Shown here one piece after another: positions 28,652 to 36,895 of a stretch of 64,000 nucleotides of DNA; position 1 is the stretch's first letter; every line of letters begins with the position of its first letter. The notes beneath the pieces were generated by a model. It worked only from the letters and a program-made list of their open reading frames with translations, searched no databases and had not been told where the DNA came from. Both the position numbers and the translations under genes were made by a program. This DNA comes from Psychrobacter immobilis. Lineage in GTDB: Bacteria > Pseudomonadota > Gammaproteobacteria > Pseudomonadales > Moraxellaceae. Where the stretch lies: contig CAJGZL010000001.1 in NCBI GenBank assembly GCA_904846145.1, positions 2,480,001 through 2,544,000 of the forward strand. The letters run 5' to 3'.

Positions 28652-29380
28652 ATGGCGGCAATAACGCAGGCTATGATACTAGCAGCAGGCAAGGGTACGC
28701 GTCTGCGTCCTTTGACTCTAAAGACGCCGAAGCCTCTAGTAGAAGTGGGTGGACAGCCTCTTATCGTCTGGCATATCAAAGCACTACAAGCGGCAGGCAT
28801 TACTGATATTACTATCAATGCCTCTTATCTAGCGGACAAGCTTATGGATGAGCTAGGTGGTGGGTCACAGTTCGGTGTTCGGCTACACTGGTCAGTAGAG
28901 GCAGACGAGCCGCTTGAGACTGCAGGCGGGATATTTCACGCACTACAAACGGATAAATTGCAGGACGAGCCTTTTATCTTGGTTAACTCTGATGTGTGGA
29001 CGACTTACGATTTTGCCCAGTTACAAGACTATCAACTTGGTGCTGATCAGATGGCGCATCTTTTATTGATCGACAATCCAGAGCACAATAATAGTGGTGA
29101 TTTTGCCGTTAATAATGGCTTAGCTAGCGAGCAAGCCATTGGTAATGCGGATAAATACACTTTTGCTGGTATTAGCGTGATATCGCCGCGTCTACTTGAT
29201 GGCATAGTCACAGGTCAAGCTGCTGCATTGGCACCATTACTAAGAAAGGCTATGATTAAGTTTCAAGTGACCGCTGCTATCATTACTGATAACTGGGTAG
29301 ATGTTGGTACGCCTGAGCGCCTAGAGCAAGTAAATGAGTTTATCAACAGCCATGATATTAGCCAGCATCGCGGAGTCTGA
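28652..29380 (+). CDS. murU: N-acetylmuramate alpha-1-phosphate uridylyltransferase MurU
   Basis: MurU makes UDP-MurNAc from MurNAc-1-phosphate, completing the recycling route begun by AmgK. The 242-aa protein is a nucleotidyltransferase with the N-terminal signature AMILAAGKGTRLRPLTLKTPKPLVEVGGQPLI, the metal-binding FILVNSDVWT segment and the C-terminal NWVDVGTPERLEQV. AGGAG precedes the ATG. It starts 81 bp after amgK and ends at a strong terminator, so the two form an operon. Confidence 0.94.
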   Translation: MAAITQAMILAAGKGTRLRPLTLKTPKPLVEVGGQPLIVWHIKALQAAGITDITINASYLADKLMDELGGGSQFGVRLHWSVEADEPLETAGGIFHALQTDKLQDEPFILVNSDVWTTYDFAQLQDYQLGADQMAHLLLIDNPEHNNSGDFAVNNGLASEQAIGNADKYTFAGISVISPRLLDGIVTGQAAALAPLLRKAMIKFQVTAAIITDNWVDVGTPERLEQVNEFINSHDISQHRGV

Positions 29381-29399
29381 ATAATATAATAGATGGCAA

Positions 29400-29438
29400 C
29401 AAAAAAGCAGCATTGACTAGTCAATGCTGCTTTTTTTA
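29400..29438. terminator. Bidirectional terminator between murU and the bd oxidase operon
   Basis: Perfect stem AAAAAAGCAGCATTGAC / GTCAATGCTGCTTTTTT with a short loop, flanked by A- and T-runs. Serves converging transcripts. Confidence 0.92.
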
Positions 29439-29464
29439 GCTCTGATATTTAGCTCTATGGGTTT

Positions 29465-29581
29465 TTAGACACCCATCGCCAATCTAATCAATTGCGCGAA
29501 AATAAACACAACCAAAAACCCACCGATATACAAACCAATAAACCAGACCCACTGCGATTGTTTTTTACTAAGATTTTTCAT
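29465..29581 (-). CDS. Small membrane subunit of bd-type oxidase (DUF2474-like, 38 aa)
   Basis: A 38-codon ORF read from ATG 29581, about 60 bp after the cydB-type gene on the same strand. Sequence begins MKNLSKKQSQWVWFIGLYIG; a single hydrophobic helix spans about residues 12-33, followed by LIRLAMGV. This size, the N-terminal basic part and the LIR segment match DUF2474 proteins, found after cydB/cioB genes and thought to act like CydX/CydS in stabilising the oxidase. A GAGG-type ribosome site lies just upstream of the ATG. Confidence 0.8.
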   Translation of the reverse strand: MKNLSKKQSQWVWFIGLYIGGFLVVFIFAQLIRLAMGV

Positions 29582-29641
29582 TATAACCTCTAGATCGTTA
29601 GTTATTTTGGCAACTGTATTTATACCGTTACCAAAACGCTA

Positions 29642-30658
29642 TCAGTACATAGGCTCATGATTGGATTTGCCTTTGAAAGTATAATAAGCAAACGCGGTAT
29701 AGCTCAAGATAATAGGTAACATAATACCTGCGCCAATCAACATAAACGATAACGAAGTATCAGCCGCCGCCGCCTCATAGATAGTCATCTGATAAGGCAC
29801 GATATAAGGGAATATCGCAAAACATACCCCAATATAGCCCATCAAAAATAGCCCAACCGTCAATAAAAAAGGACGATATTCACGGTCGCTAGTGAGATCT
29901 TTACGCATAAAAAAGAAAAGCAATAATACGATAATCGGCATAGGCGCTAGGTATAGCAGTCCTGGGAAACTAAACCAGCCCTCTAGAGCATCGATGTCAG
30001 AGAAAAACATAAAGCCGGTTACAACGACCATAGCGACCACTAATGCTGAGAGTATCCAGCCAGATACCTTGCGCGCCCATACTTGCAGCTTATGCTCAGT
30101 CTTGATAATAAGCCACGTTGAGCCAAGCAGGGCATAGCCGATAATCATTGCAATACCGCAAACAATGGCGAATGGGGTGGGCCAATCGAAAGGTCCGCCA
30201 CTATAAAGGCGATTACTTGCCTCAATACCTTGTATTAAAGCACCGAGCATAATGCCTTGGAAAAAAGTGGCCGTAACAGAGCCTACAAAGAAAAACGTAT
30301 CCCATATATGACGACGGGTATTGGCTTTAAAGCGAAACTCAAACGCTACCCCACGCATAATCAAACCAAACAGCATAAAGGTAACGGGCAAATATAAGCC
30401 ACTCATTATAATGCCATAGGCAACTGGGAACGCGGCGAATAAACCACCACCACCCAGTACCAGCCATGTCTCATTACCGTCCCAAAAGGGGGCGATAGAG
30501 TTCATTATACGGCTACGGTTTTTATCTGACCCTGCAAAGGGAAATAAAATACCACAGCCCAAATCAAAACCATCGAGCAGCACATAGATAAAGACCGATA
30601 GTGCAATCAAGCCGCCCCAAATCAGCGGTAAGTCTAATACATCACCATAATTAAACAT
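29642..30658 (-). CDS. cydB: Cytochrome bd-type ubiquinol oxidase subunit II
   Basis: Subunit II of the quinol oxidase that reduces O2 to water without proton pumping. A 338-aa polytopic protein with the conserved start LPLIWGGLIALSVFIYVLLDGFDLGCGILFPF, then WDGNETWLVLGGGGLFAAFP, GVAFEFRFK and a C-terminal helix with SYTAFAYYTFKG. It overlaps the preceding gene by one base (TAATG), so translation is coupled. The associated subunit I has a short Q-loop, so the pair is of the CIO (cyanide-insensitive, CioAB) type; the symbol cioB is equally defensible. Confidence 0.94.
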   Translation of the reverse strand: MFNYGDVLDLPLIWGGLIALSVFIYVLLDGFDLGCGILFPFAGSDKNRSRIMNSIAPFWDGNETWLVLGGGGLFAAFPVAYGIIMSGLYLPVTFMLFGLIMRGVAFEFRFKANTRRHIWDTFFFVGSVTATFFQGIMLGALIQGIEASNRLYSGGPFDWPTPFAIVCGIAMIIGYALLGSTWLIIKTEHKLQVWARKVSGWILSALVVAMVVVTGFMFFSDIDALEGWFSFPGLLYLAPMPIIVLLLFFFMRKDLTSDREYRPFLLTVGLFLMGYIGVCFAIFPYIVPYQMTIYEAAAADTSLSFMLIGAGIMLPIILSYTAFAYYTFKGKSNHEPMY

Positions 30659-32163
30659 TAGCGTAGCCCTCCATCATCGACATCATCAGCAGGCGTATCT
30701 AAATCCTCAGCATCACCTTTAGTCTTTTCAGCAGCGTTACTATCACCGCTTAGTGTACGACCTTGACCTTCCGTAATTGAATGCTCATAGAAGTTATCAT
30801 CGGCCACGTCTTCATAAGGCTTAGGTCCTTGGGCGACTAGACGTAAGATATAAAAGCTACCAGCACCGAAAACGAAAATATACAGAACAATAAAACCTAT
30901 GAGTGTCGTGGCGACTTGCTGGGCTGCAATGGGCGACATGCTCTCAGCGGTACGGATAACACCATAGACCGTCCAAGGCTGACGTCCTACTTCAGTGACG
31001 AACCAACCTGAGAGTATCGCGATAAATCCCATAGGCGTCATCACCATCCATGCACGGTGAAACCATTTGCTTTGCGGGTTATAGTGCTGTTTTTTAAAGT
31101 ATTTATAAATACTGAACAGACCGACAAATACCATCAAAGTGCCAATAGCAACCATGATTCGAAATGCCCAAAACACAATAGCGACAGGGGGTTGATCCTC
31201 TGGTGCCCAGTTTTTAAGCCCTTTGATCTCTCCATCTAATGAATGGGTCAAAATCAAACCTGAGACGTAAGGGATTTTAACTTCGTACTTGTTAGTCTGA
31301 TTGTCTTGATCAGGAATCGCAAAAAGACGTAATGCAGCTCCGCGCTCATCCTCCCAGATACCTTCCATCGCCGCAACTTTTGCTGGTTGGTGCTCAAGCG
31401 TGTTTAGACCATGCTCATCACCAATAAATACCTGGACAGGTGCGACAAAAATAGCCATAATCATCGCCATACCCAGCATAACCTGACCATGCTTACGATG
31501 ATCAGTATGCTTTTTGGACTGGATATAGTAAGCACCGATACCACCGATGACAAAGGCAGTTGTCAAGAATGCAGCCGTCACCATATGCGCAAGACGGTAG
31601 GGGAATGAGGGGTTAAATATAATCTCAAGCCAGTTGGTTGGATACAAGAGGCCATCAGCGCCTATCATAAAACCTTGTGGGGTCTGCATAAAGCTATTGG
31701 CTGACAAAATCCAAGTAGCCGATATCAGCGTACCTATAGCCACAATTGCTGTTGCGGCAAAGTGCATGCGTTTGCTGACCCGTCCCCAACCAAAGAGCAT
31801 AATACCTAAGAACGAAGCCTCTAAGAAAAACGCGGTTAATACTTCATAGGCGAGTAGTGGGCCTATAACGTTACCCGCTTTATCTGAGAACACCGCCCAG
31901 TTAGTCCCGAACTGATAGGACATCACAACGCCCGATACCACACCTAGTCCAAAGACTACGGCGAATATCTTAACCCAATGCTTATAGACTTCGGCGTAGA
32001 TAGGCTCACCGGTTCTCAACCAGCGAAATTCTAATACCGTCAAAAAGCTGGCCAGCCCGATAGAAAAGGCGGGAAAAACAATATGAAAGGAGATAACAAA
32101 AGCGAACTGGATTCGCGCTAGCATTAGCGCGTCCATTTGGTCGATCATAAATGCAGCGAACAT
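30658..32163 (-). CDS. cydA: Cytochrome bd-type ubiquinol oxidase subunit I (short Q-loop, CIO type)
   Basis: Subunit I carries hemes b558, b595 and d and the quinol site. Motifs: RIQFAFVISFHIVFPAFSIG with the heme-ligating His, VSYQFGTNWAVFSDKAGNVIG nearby, LLAYEVLTAFFLEASFLGIMLFGWGRV, NPSFPYRLAHMVTAAF with another ligand His, and TEVGRQPWTVYGVIRT. The loop between GDEHGLNTLEHQPAK and the next helix lacks the long insertion of E. coli CydA, which marks the short-Q-loop, cyanide-insensitive oxidase group. The tail after residue 470 is acidic. AAGGT precedes the ATG. First gene of the cydA-cydB-DUF2474 operon. Confidence 0.94.
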   Translation of the reverse strand: MFAAFMIDQMDALMLARIQFAFVISFHIVFPAFSIGLASFLTVLEFRWLRTGEPIYAEVYKHWVKIFAVVFGLGVVSGVVMSYQFGTNWAVFSDKAGNVIGPLLAYEVLTAFFLEASFLGIMLFGWGRVSKRMHFAATAIVAIGTLISATWILSANSFMQTPQGFMIGADGLLYPTNWLEIIFNPSFPYRLAHMVTAAFLTTAFVIGGIGAYYIQSKKHTDHRKHGQVMLGMAMIMAIFVAPVQVFIGDEHGLNTLEHQPAKVAAMEGIWEDERGAALRLFAIPDQDNQTNKYEVKIPYVSGLILTHSLDGEIKGLKNWAPEDQPPVAIVFWAFRIMVAIGTLMVFVGLFSIYKYFKKQHYNPQSKWFHRAWMVMTPMGFIAILSGWFVTEVGRQPWTVYGVIRTAESMSPIAAQQVATTLIGFIVLYIFVFGAGSFYILRLVAQGPKPYEDVADDNFYEHSITEGQGRTLSGDSNAAEKTKGDAEDLDTPADDVDDGGLR

Positions 32164-32520
32164 AAACGGTTACCTTTATCTGTTAGCTAAGTGGCGCAAG
32201 CTTCCATGATACGCTCAAGTAACTGTCCGTGACTGTTCATCAATGAAGCGATAAGTAGTACGGGCAATAGCTATGAATCATTAGTATTAAGTAGCTAAAG
32301 AGTGCTTATAAACGGTTTAGCTGAATAAAATAATTTATATCCATATAAATCATCAATACTTAGGGGTCAAACCCTATCGAAATAAGAGTTAACGTTGGAT
32401 TATTATGCGCTTACCATTAGCACGTCGCAAGTAACAGCCTGTTATTGATACACACCTAACAGTCATAAACCAGCTATTGAAATACAAACGCACTCTTTAA
32501 AACACTCAATAAGCCGTTGG
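32164..32520. other. Upstream region of the bd oxidase operon, no gene seen
   Basis: 357 bp between a DsrE-like gene and cydA, both on the minus strand. It presumably holds the oxidase promoter. I looked for an FNR/ANR site of the TTGAT-N4-ATCAA type and did not find one. Confidence 0.5.
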
Positions 32521-32985
32521 TTAAAAGCTGGCTATCTTCGTATATTTATCAATCATAACTTCAGCAATGTCTGCTGGGTTAGCTGCTGTAACCCCATCGA
32601 TTAATGCCGATTGATCAAGCCCTTTGCCAGGTAAATAAATAGCACAAACTTCAACTTGAGTTTGGGTCTTTTGCATAACAGTTTTCATCAAACCTTGAGC
32701 GCTCATATTCTTGGGCGGCTGACCTGTGGTCACACTGCTTGGAGCATCGCGTAGCGCCATATCACCAGCTGGGCCGCACAATAGTACGCGAGTGGCAGCG
32801 CCTTGCTGTGCTGATTGCATCGTCAGTACCATTGACATCAGCTGTACTTGCGCGTCATCTGAGGTGACGAGCACTAATAAAGGAGGCGTTAATGGTTTGA
32901 TAGAGCGTGTCTCTTCAGCAGAAGCAGAGCCAGCCGCTAAAAAAGCAACAGCAGCACTTAGAGCAGTAACAAAGATTCTTTTCAT
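32521..32985 (-). CDS. Secreted DsrE-like protein
   Basis: A 154-aa protein with a signal peptide (MKRIFVTALSAAVAFLAAGSASA) starting at ATG 32985. The mature part resembles the DsrE/DsrF-like fold: VLVTSDDAQVQLMSMVLTMQSAQQGAATRVLLCGPAG, then MLMKTVMQ-like helix and VEVCAIYLPGKGL with a Cys at the typical active position, followed by a hydrophobic strand-helix end. DsrE proteins bind or transfer sulphur, or are redox-related. Two Cys (LLCG and EVCA) could form a disulphide in the periplasm. It lies upstream of the bd oxidase operon on the same strand and opposite a secreted rhodanese. The longer upstream start (33009) would spoil the signal peptide. Confidence 0.72.
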   Translation of the reverse strand: MKRIFVTALSAAVAFLAAGSASAEETRSIKPLTPPLLVLVTSDDAQVQLMSMVLTMQSAQQGAATRVLLCGPAGDMALRDAPSSVTTGQPPKNMSAQGLMKTVMQKTQTQVEVCAIYLPGKGLDQSALIDGVTAANPADIAEVMIDKYTKIASF

Positions 32986-33071
32986 AATATGTCTCTCATC
33001 GTTTTGCAAAGCTATCGGCTATTACTTGATTCTTTAGGGCGAACAGCCGTCGAAGGATAAAGCTAATAATA

Positions 33072-33121
33072 TCCATTGAAACCTAAAGTAATGTTACCTC
33101 TTGCATTTATGTTTCAATGGA
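33072..33121. promoter_or_regulatory. 11-bp inverted repeat between the DsrE-like and rhodanese genes
   Basis: TCCATTGAAAC (33072-33082) and GTTTCAATGGA (33111-33121) are a perfect inverted repeat with a 28-bp spacer, located between two divergent start codons. It could be a paired operator or a leader hairpin. The spacer is too long for a terminator. Confidence 0.45.
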
Positions 33122-33299
33122 CATATTCAAATAAATAATAGTAATACATAATAATATAATGTATTTACATATAGTAACATGCTATAGTAAATTTACTACC
33201 GTTATTTAATAAAAAAATTGAAAATAGCTAACCAGTCTGACAGTTCAGATTAGAGTCATGCTTGTAGCTAGAATGGTTTAAGCGCTCCTAGGGGGAAAA

Positions 33300-33845
33300 A
33301 TGAAAGTTATTATATTATCGCTACTTATTATGTTTGGTCTAAGCTCATATGTTCATGCAGAGGATGCGCTATCAGTGACACCCAATGAGGTTTGGCGCTT
33401 AGTGCAACAAGATCCTGATCAGTTGCTATTTATTGACATCAGAGATCCTGTAGAGATTATGTTCGTCGGGTTTACCGATGCTGTCGATATCAACATCCCG
33501 TTTAAGTCGGTTGATCGCACTCAATTCAATGAGGATAAGGCTGTTTTTACTATGCGCAGCAATCCAAATTTTGCGAGTGATATCGAAGAGGCGCTCAAGG
33601 CTAAGGGGCTTGATAAAGACGCTTTAATAGTGACTATGTGCCGCTCAGGCTCGGAGCGTGGTAAGCCAAGCGCCGACTATTTATTAACCCAAGGATTCAC
33701 CAATGTAAAGTACATCGACCATGGTTTTCAGGGCAGCGCGGTCAAGCAAGGTGTCATGAAAGGGTTTCGCATAATGAATGGTTGGCAAAACTCAAAACTG
33801 CCGTGGTCATCAACGCCTGATGCCACCAAAATTAATAAACCTTAA
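33300..33845 (+). CDS. Secreted rhodanese-domain protein
   Basis: A 181-aa protein with a signal peptide (MKVIILSLLIMFGLSSYVHA) and one rhodanese domain: LLFIDIRDPVEIMFVGFTDAVDINIPF, then the active-site loop MCRSGSERGKPSADYL with catalytic Cys114, then GFTNVKYIDHGFQG and a C-terminal GWQNSKLPWS. Rhodaneses move sulphane sulphur to acceptors. A Gly-rich AGGGGG ribosome site precedes the ATG. It is divergent from the secreted DsrE-like protein, also a sulphur-handling fold, and the bd oxidase operon follows that. This grouping suggests a periplasmic sulphur or sulphide function, which is inference. Confidence 0.88.
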   Translation: MKVIILSLLIMFGLSSYVHAEDALSVTPNEVWRLVQQDPDQLLFIDIRDPVEIMFVGFTDAVDINIPFKSVDRTQFNEDKAVFTMRSNPNFASDIEEALKAKGLDKDALIVTMCRSGSERGKPSADYLLTQGFTNVKYIDHGFQGSAVKQGVMKGFRIMNGWQNSKLPWSSTPDATKINKP

Positions 33846-33991
33846 TTCTCAGTACTGTAACCAAAGGATTATTACATCATTGATAGTAAAGCGTTGTTTG
33901 GGCTAATTAAGTCGAGTTAATTGAATGAGGCTAATCAAAATAATAGGTATGCACTAAATGTCTGTGTGCTATATGAAATAAACAGTATGAG

Positions 33992-34035
33992 ACGAGGGCA
34001 TATCAACAAATGCTTGTTTGTTGATATGCCCTCGT
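33992..34035. terminator. Strong bidirectional terminator after the rhodanese gene
   Basis: Perfect 17-bp stem CGAGGGCATATCAACAA (33993-34009) / TTGTTGATATGCCCTCG (34018-34034), 8-nt loop, then T-rich sequence. Between convergent genes. Confidence 0.85.
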
Positions 34036-34083
34036 TTATTTACATGACATACTTGTTTATTTAAGCGACATACTTAGCAGATA

Positions 34084-36552
34084 TCACTGCTGCAATTGCT
34101 GATGTAATATTCGGCGTAAGGTCAGGATAGTTTGCGGATTCGATTGAATACTATGACCGCCTGTGATGACGGTTTCAGAAGCTGCACCATCAAGATGAGC
34201 ACTCGTATAAGGCACGATACCATCAGATAGCGTCTCAGTTAAGGCTTGGCTAATATCTTGATTGACCGTCACTGAGGAGACCAGTGGCGCACCAGATGTA
34301 TCATCGTTATTGTCATTGTTATCATCAAGTGCTACTGCCGCAGCGTTATAACCCTCACCAGCCTCCTTGTCGGACAAAGGCTGCGATAAATCTATCTTGG
34401 CACCACCTGGCTGCATTCGTGCAAGGCCTTGGGTGATATCCGCATCGTTGTTAGCGATGATAGAGTGATAAGTAATACCCTCGTCAATCTTGATATCTTT
34501 GGTTAATTCGATAAAAGAGGATTTATTACTGAGCTGGCTGGCGCCATTTTGCAAATATAAAGCGCCTAACGGATTTTGAGCCAAATCCCCTTGAGTGGCG
34601 ATAGTAGCCAAATTGTCAGTAACGGTTTTGACCAGCCCTACGGGTAGATATACTATCCGTCGCAACGCGCGGGTAAACCAACGATCTGCATAGTCGGTAC
34701 CGCGAAACGGCGCAGATAAAAACACCGCCGTATCAACTTGAGTTAAGGTCTCAAGTTTCAGGCGCTCACCCAAGTCCTCAGCGCTTAATGCTTTTCTAAG
34801 CTTATCGTCAATCTGTAACTCATTGCTATTAGCTAGTAGATTTTTATCTTTGCTCTCAAGCACACCTAAATTATTTGCCAAATTATCATCAGACACCATC
34901 ATACGTGCAATCAGTGCACCCATACTATGGCTAATAATCACGCTATTACTGCTGGCGCGGTTGCTCATGCTAGGGTCAGTCTGCTGATAAGTGGCGTTAA
35001 TTAATTTTTGAATCTGATAGCGATTCTCTAGAATAGGCAAATTGGTCGGATAAAATATCTGCCACACTTGGTAGTTTTCGCGCAGCTTGTCATCATTAAA
35101 GATATCGTTGGTTAGATTAACCCAAGTTGCTGGGCTTGAGGCTAGACCATGGAGCATAATAAGGACGCGCTTATTAGGATCATAAGGCTCCAGCATGAAT
35201 AATTTGGGTAAAGTAGTCTCATCTTTACGGCTCAATAAATTGAGATAACCGACGCCATCTAGCTGATTCTCTGCCAACCATAGTCCATAACCTGCTGAAA
35301 AATTAGCCGCTAGTGGATAGTTGCCGCCCAAAATATCAACGCTATCGCTACGATAAGGGTTATATAGATAAATATCTAGACTCTCGCTTCCAAGTACATC
35401 CAAGATACTGTCGCCTTTGGGTTGGATATATCCTGTTAATAGTAGATGGCCTGTCGGATAAATACGTGCTGTGGCTTCACTGTTGTCGATGCGCTCAGTA
35501 GCAGCAGATTTGCTAAGTTTGCCAGACAGTGATGCTGATAATAGATCGCGAATAGTAGCTGTATAGCGATCATCTAAGGATGCGACTAAGCTCACTCCTA
35601 ATCCTGGACGCTTACTAATAGAGTTCAGACCCGTTAGGCGCATCTGATAAGTCGAGGTCAGATCGATTAAGGCGGAGGTTTCTTTATGTGCATTTTTTAG
35701 ATAGTTATTCTCATTGGGCAGATGGATATTAAGTCTATAATTATCTAATGCTATTTGCATCACATTTATCTGATCGGTAGGCTTACCAGGCAAAGGTGTG
35801 CGATTGGCGATAGCAGCTTTGTGATCCTTGTTGACGGTATCAATTGCAGATAGGTACTTTATCTTACTTGCACCCATAATTTTAGTCTTATCGGTCGACT
35901 CATATAACTGAGTGAGGATATCATTAGTCGCAGCGTTATAGATGTCTTGAGTTTGAATATCGGTATCATTGGGGATTCGGTACTGCTGGCGTTTATCACT
36001 GTCTAAGTCCGCCGCCCCTGCAAAATCATGCTCTAAGCTATCATAAAATAAATAGCTGTAGCTATATTTTATGGCATCAAAAAGACGGGCTTGATAATTG
36101 AGCAAGCAGTTACGGGTATTTTTTTGTTTTAAGTCAGTCTGCTCAGCACTTAGCGGCGCATTGGCATAATAAGGATCTAGTGGTGGGCGAGTTAGCGCAT
36201 CGCCGCAGTCGGATGATGCTGAAAGCTCGCGAGCTTTGGCATAATGAAGCTCAGCAAAGATTGCCATAGAGGCGCGGTAGTGCTCATTTAGCATACTATC
36301 GCTCAACTGATCCAAACACAGATCAAAGCTCTGCAAGCAAGCTTGTTCGTTGAGACCTGCTGATAATAGGGTTGAGCTGGTAGTGGTGCTCAGATTATTA
36401 CTAGTGGCAATATTACCACGCTGGTCAGTAATAGTCTTTGCTGAAGTCTGTTTGTTTACTGAAACGGTGCTACACGCAGGCAGCAGCACAAGGCAAGCCA
36501 CCGCTATCAAAGCTAAGTTTGAGGTAGTTCTCTTATAAAGATAAGCTTTCAT
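34084..36552 (-). CDS. Lipoprotein alpha/beta hydrolase (esterase/lipase-like)
   Basis: A large secreted protein (822 aa from ATG 36552; in-frame starts at 36579 and 36618 also exist). The signal segment ends in a lipobox LPAC followed by STVSVN. About residues 1-440 of the mature part is a helical region of unknown fold. The C-terminal half is an alpha/beta hydrolase: VLIMLHGLASSPATWVNL (oxyanion region), IISHSMGALIARMM with nucleophile Ser543, SDGIVPYTSAHLDGA and GGHSIQSN for the Asp-His pair. The nucleophile elbow reads SHSMG rather than GHSxG. Substrate unknown; membrane lipid or triglyceride hydrolysis is possible. No operon partner: terminator-like sequence flanks it. Confidence 0.8.
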   Translation of the reverse strand: MKAYLYKRTTSNLALIAVACLVLLPACSTVSVNKQTSAKTITDQRGNIATSNNLSTTTSSTLLSAGLNEQACLQSFDLCLDQLSDSMLNEHYRASMAIFAELHYAKARELSASSDCGDALTRPPLDPYYANAPLSAEQTDLKQKNTRNCLLNYQARLFDAIKYSYSYLFYDSLEHDFAGAADLDSDKRQQYRIPNDTDIQTQDIYNAATNDILTQLYESTDKTKIMGASKIKYLSAIDTVNKDHKAAIANRTPLPGKPTDQINVMQIALDNYRLNIHLPNENNYLKNAHKETSALIDLTSTYQMRLTGLNSISKRPGLGVSLVASLDDRYTATIRDLLSASLSGKLSKSAATERIDNSEATARIYPTGHLLLTGYIQPKGDSILDVLGSESLDIYLYNPYRSDSVDILGGNYPLAANFSAGYGLWLAENQLDGVGYLNLLSRKDETTLPKLFMLEPYDPNKRVLIMLHGLASSPATWVNLTNDIFNDDKLRENYQVWQIFYPTNLPILENRYQIQKLINATYQQTDPSMSNRASSNSVIISHSMGALIARMMVSDDNLANNLGVLESKDKNLLANSNELQIDDKLRKALSAEDLGERLKLETLTQVDTAVFLSAPFRGTDYADRWFTRALRRIVYLPVGLVKTVTDNLATIATQGDLAQNPLGALYLQNGASQLSNKSSFIELTKDIKIDEGITYHSIIANNDADITQGLARMQPGGAKIDLSQPLSDKEAGEGYNAAAVALDDNNDNNDDTSGAPLVSSVTVNQDISQALTETLSDGIVPYTSAHLDGAASETVITGGHSIQSNPQTILTLRRILHQQLQQ

Positions 36553-36714
36553 GCAAGCGTTAAGACTGGCGATAATCATAGAGAGTCTCAATAAATTATG
36601 CTCAGACGTAAACATCAAGCATTAGACAATAAAATTTAAGTGTAGCGTAACTTTTATTAATAAACTATTTTTTTAGCTAAATTTTGACTTAACTGACCTT
36701 TGTTATAGCCATAA

Positions 36715-36772
36715 AAAAGCACATAAGCTTTATTATTGATAAGTCATCAACATAAAACTAATGTGCTTTTAT
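36715..36772. terminator. Terminator-like inverted repeat between two minus-strand genes
   Basis: AAAAGCACAT (36715-36724) pairs with ATGTGCTTTT (36761-36770). The stem is perfect but the loop is long (36 nt), so termination is uncertain. Confidence 0.4.
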
Positions 36773-36895
36773 TACTCTTTTAATACTACTTTCTTAATAC
36801 TACTGTCTTAATATCATTATCCTAAATCTCAGCTTACTTTGGCGCTGATATTGTTTAAGTAAACACTAGCTTAAGTAAACATTATCAAGCGAGTA

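Noticed and set aside
32164..32520. FNR/ANR site before the bd oxidase operon
   Set aside because: Looked for TTGAT-N4-ATCAA and found no acceptable match.
33130..33200. AT-rich small palindromes upstream of the rhodanese gene
   Set aside because: They are short and expected by chance in sequence this AT-rich.
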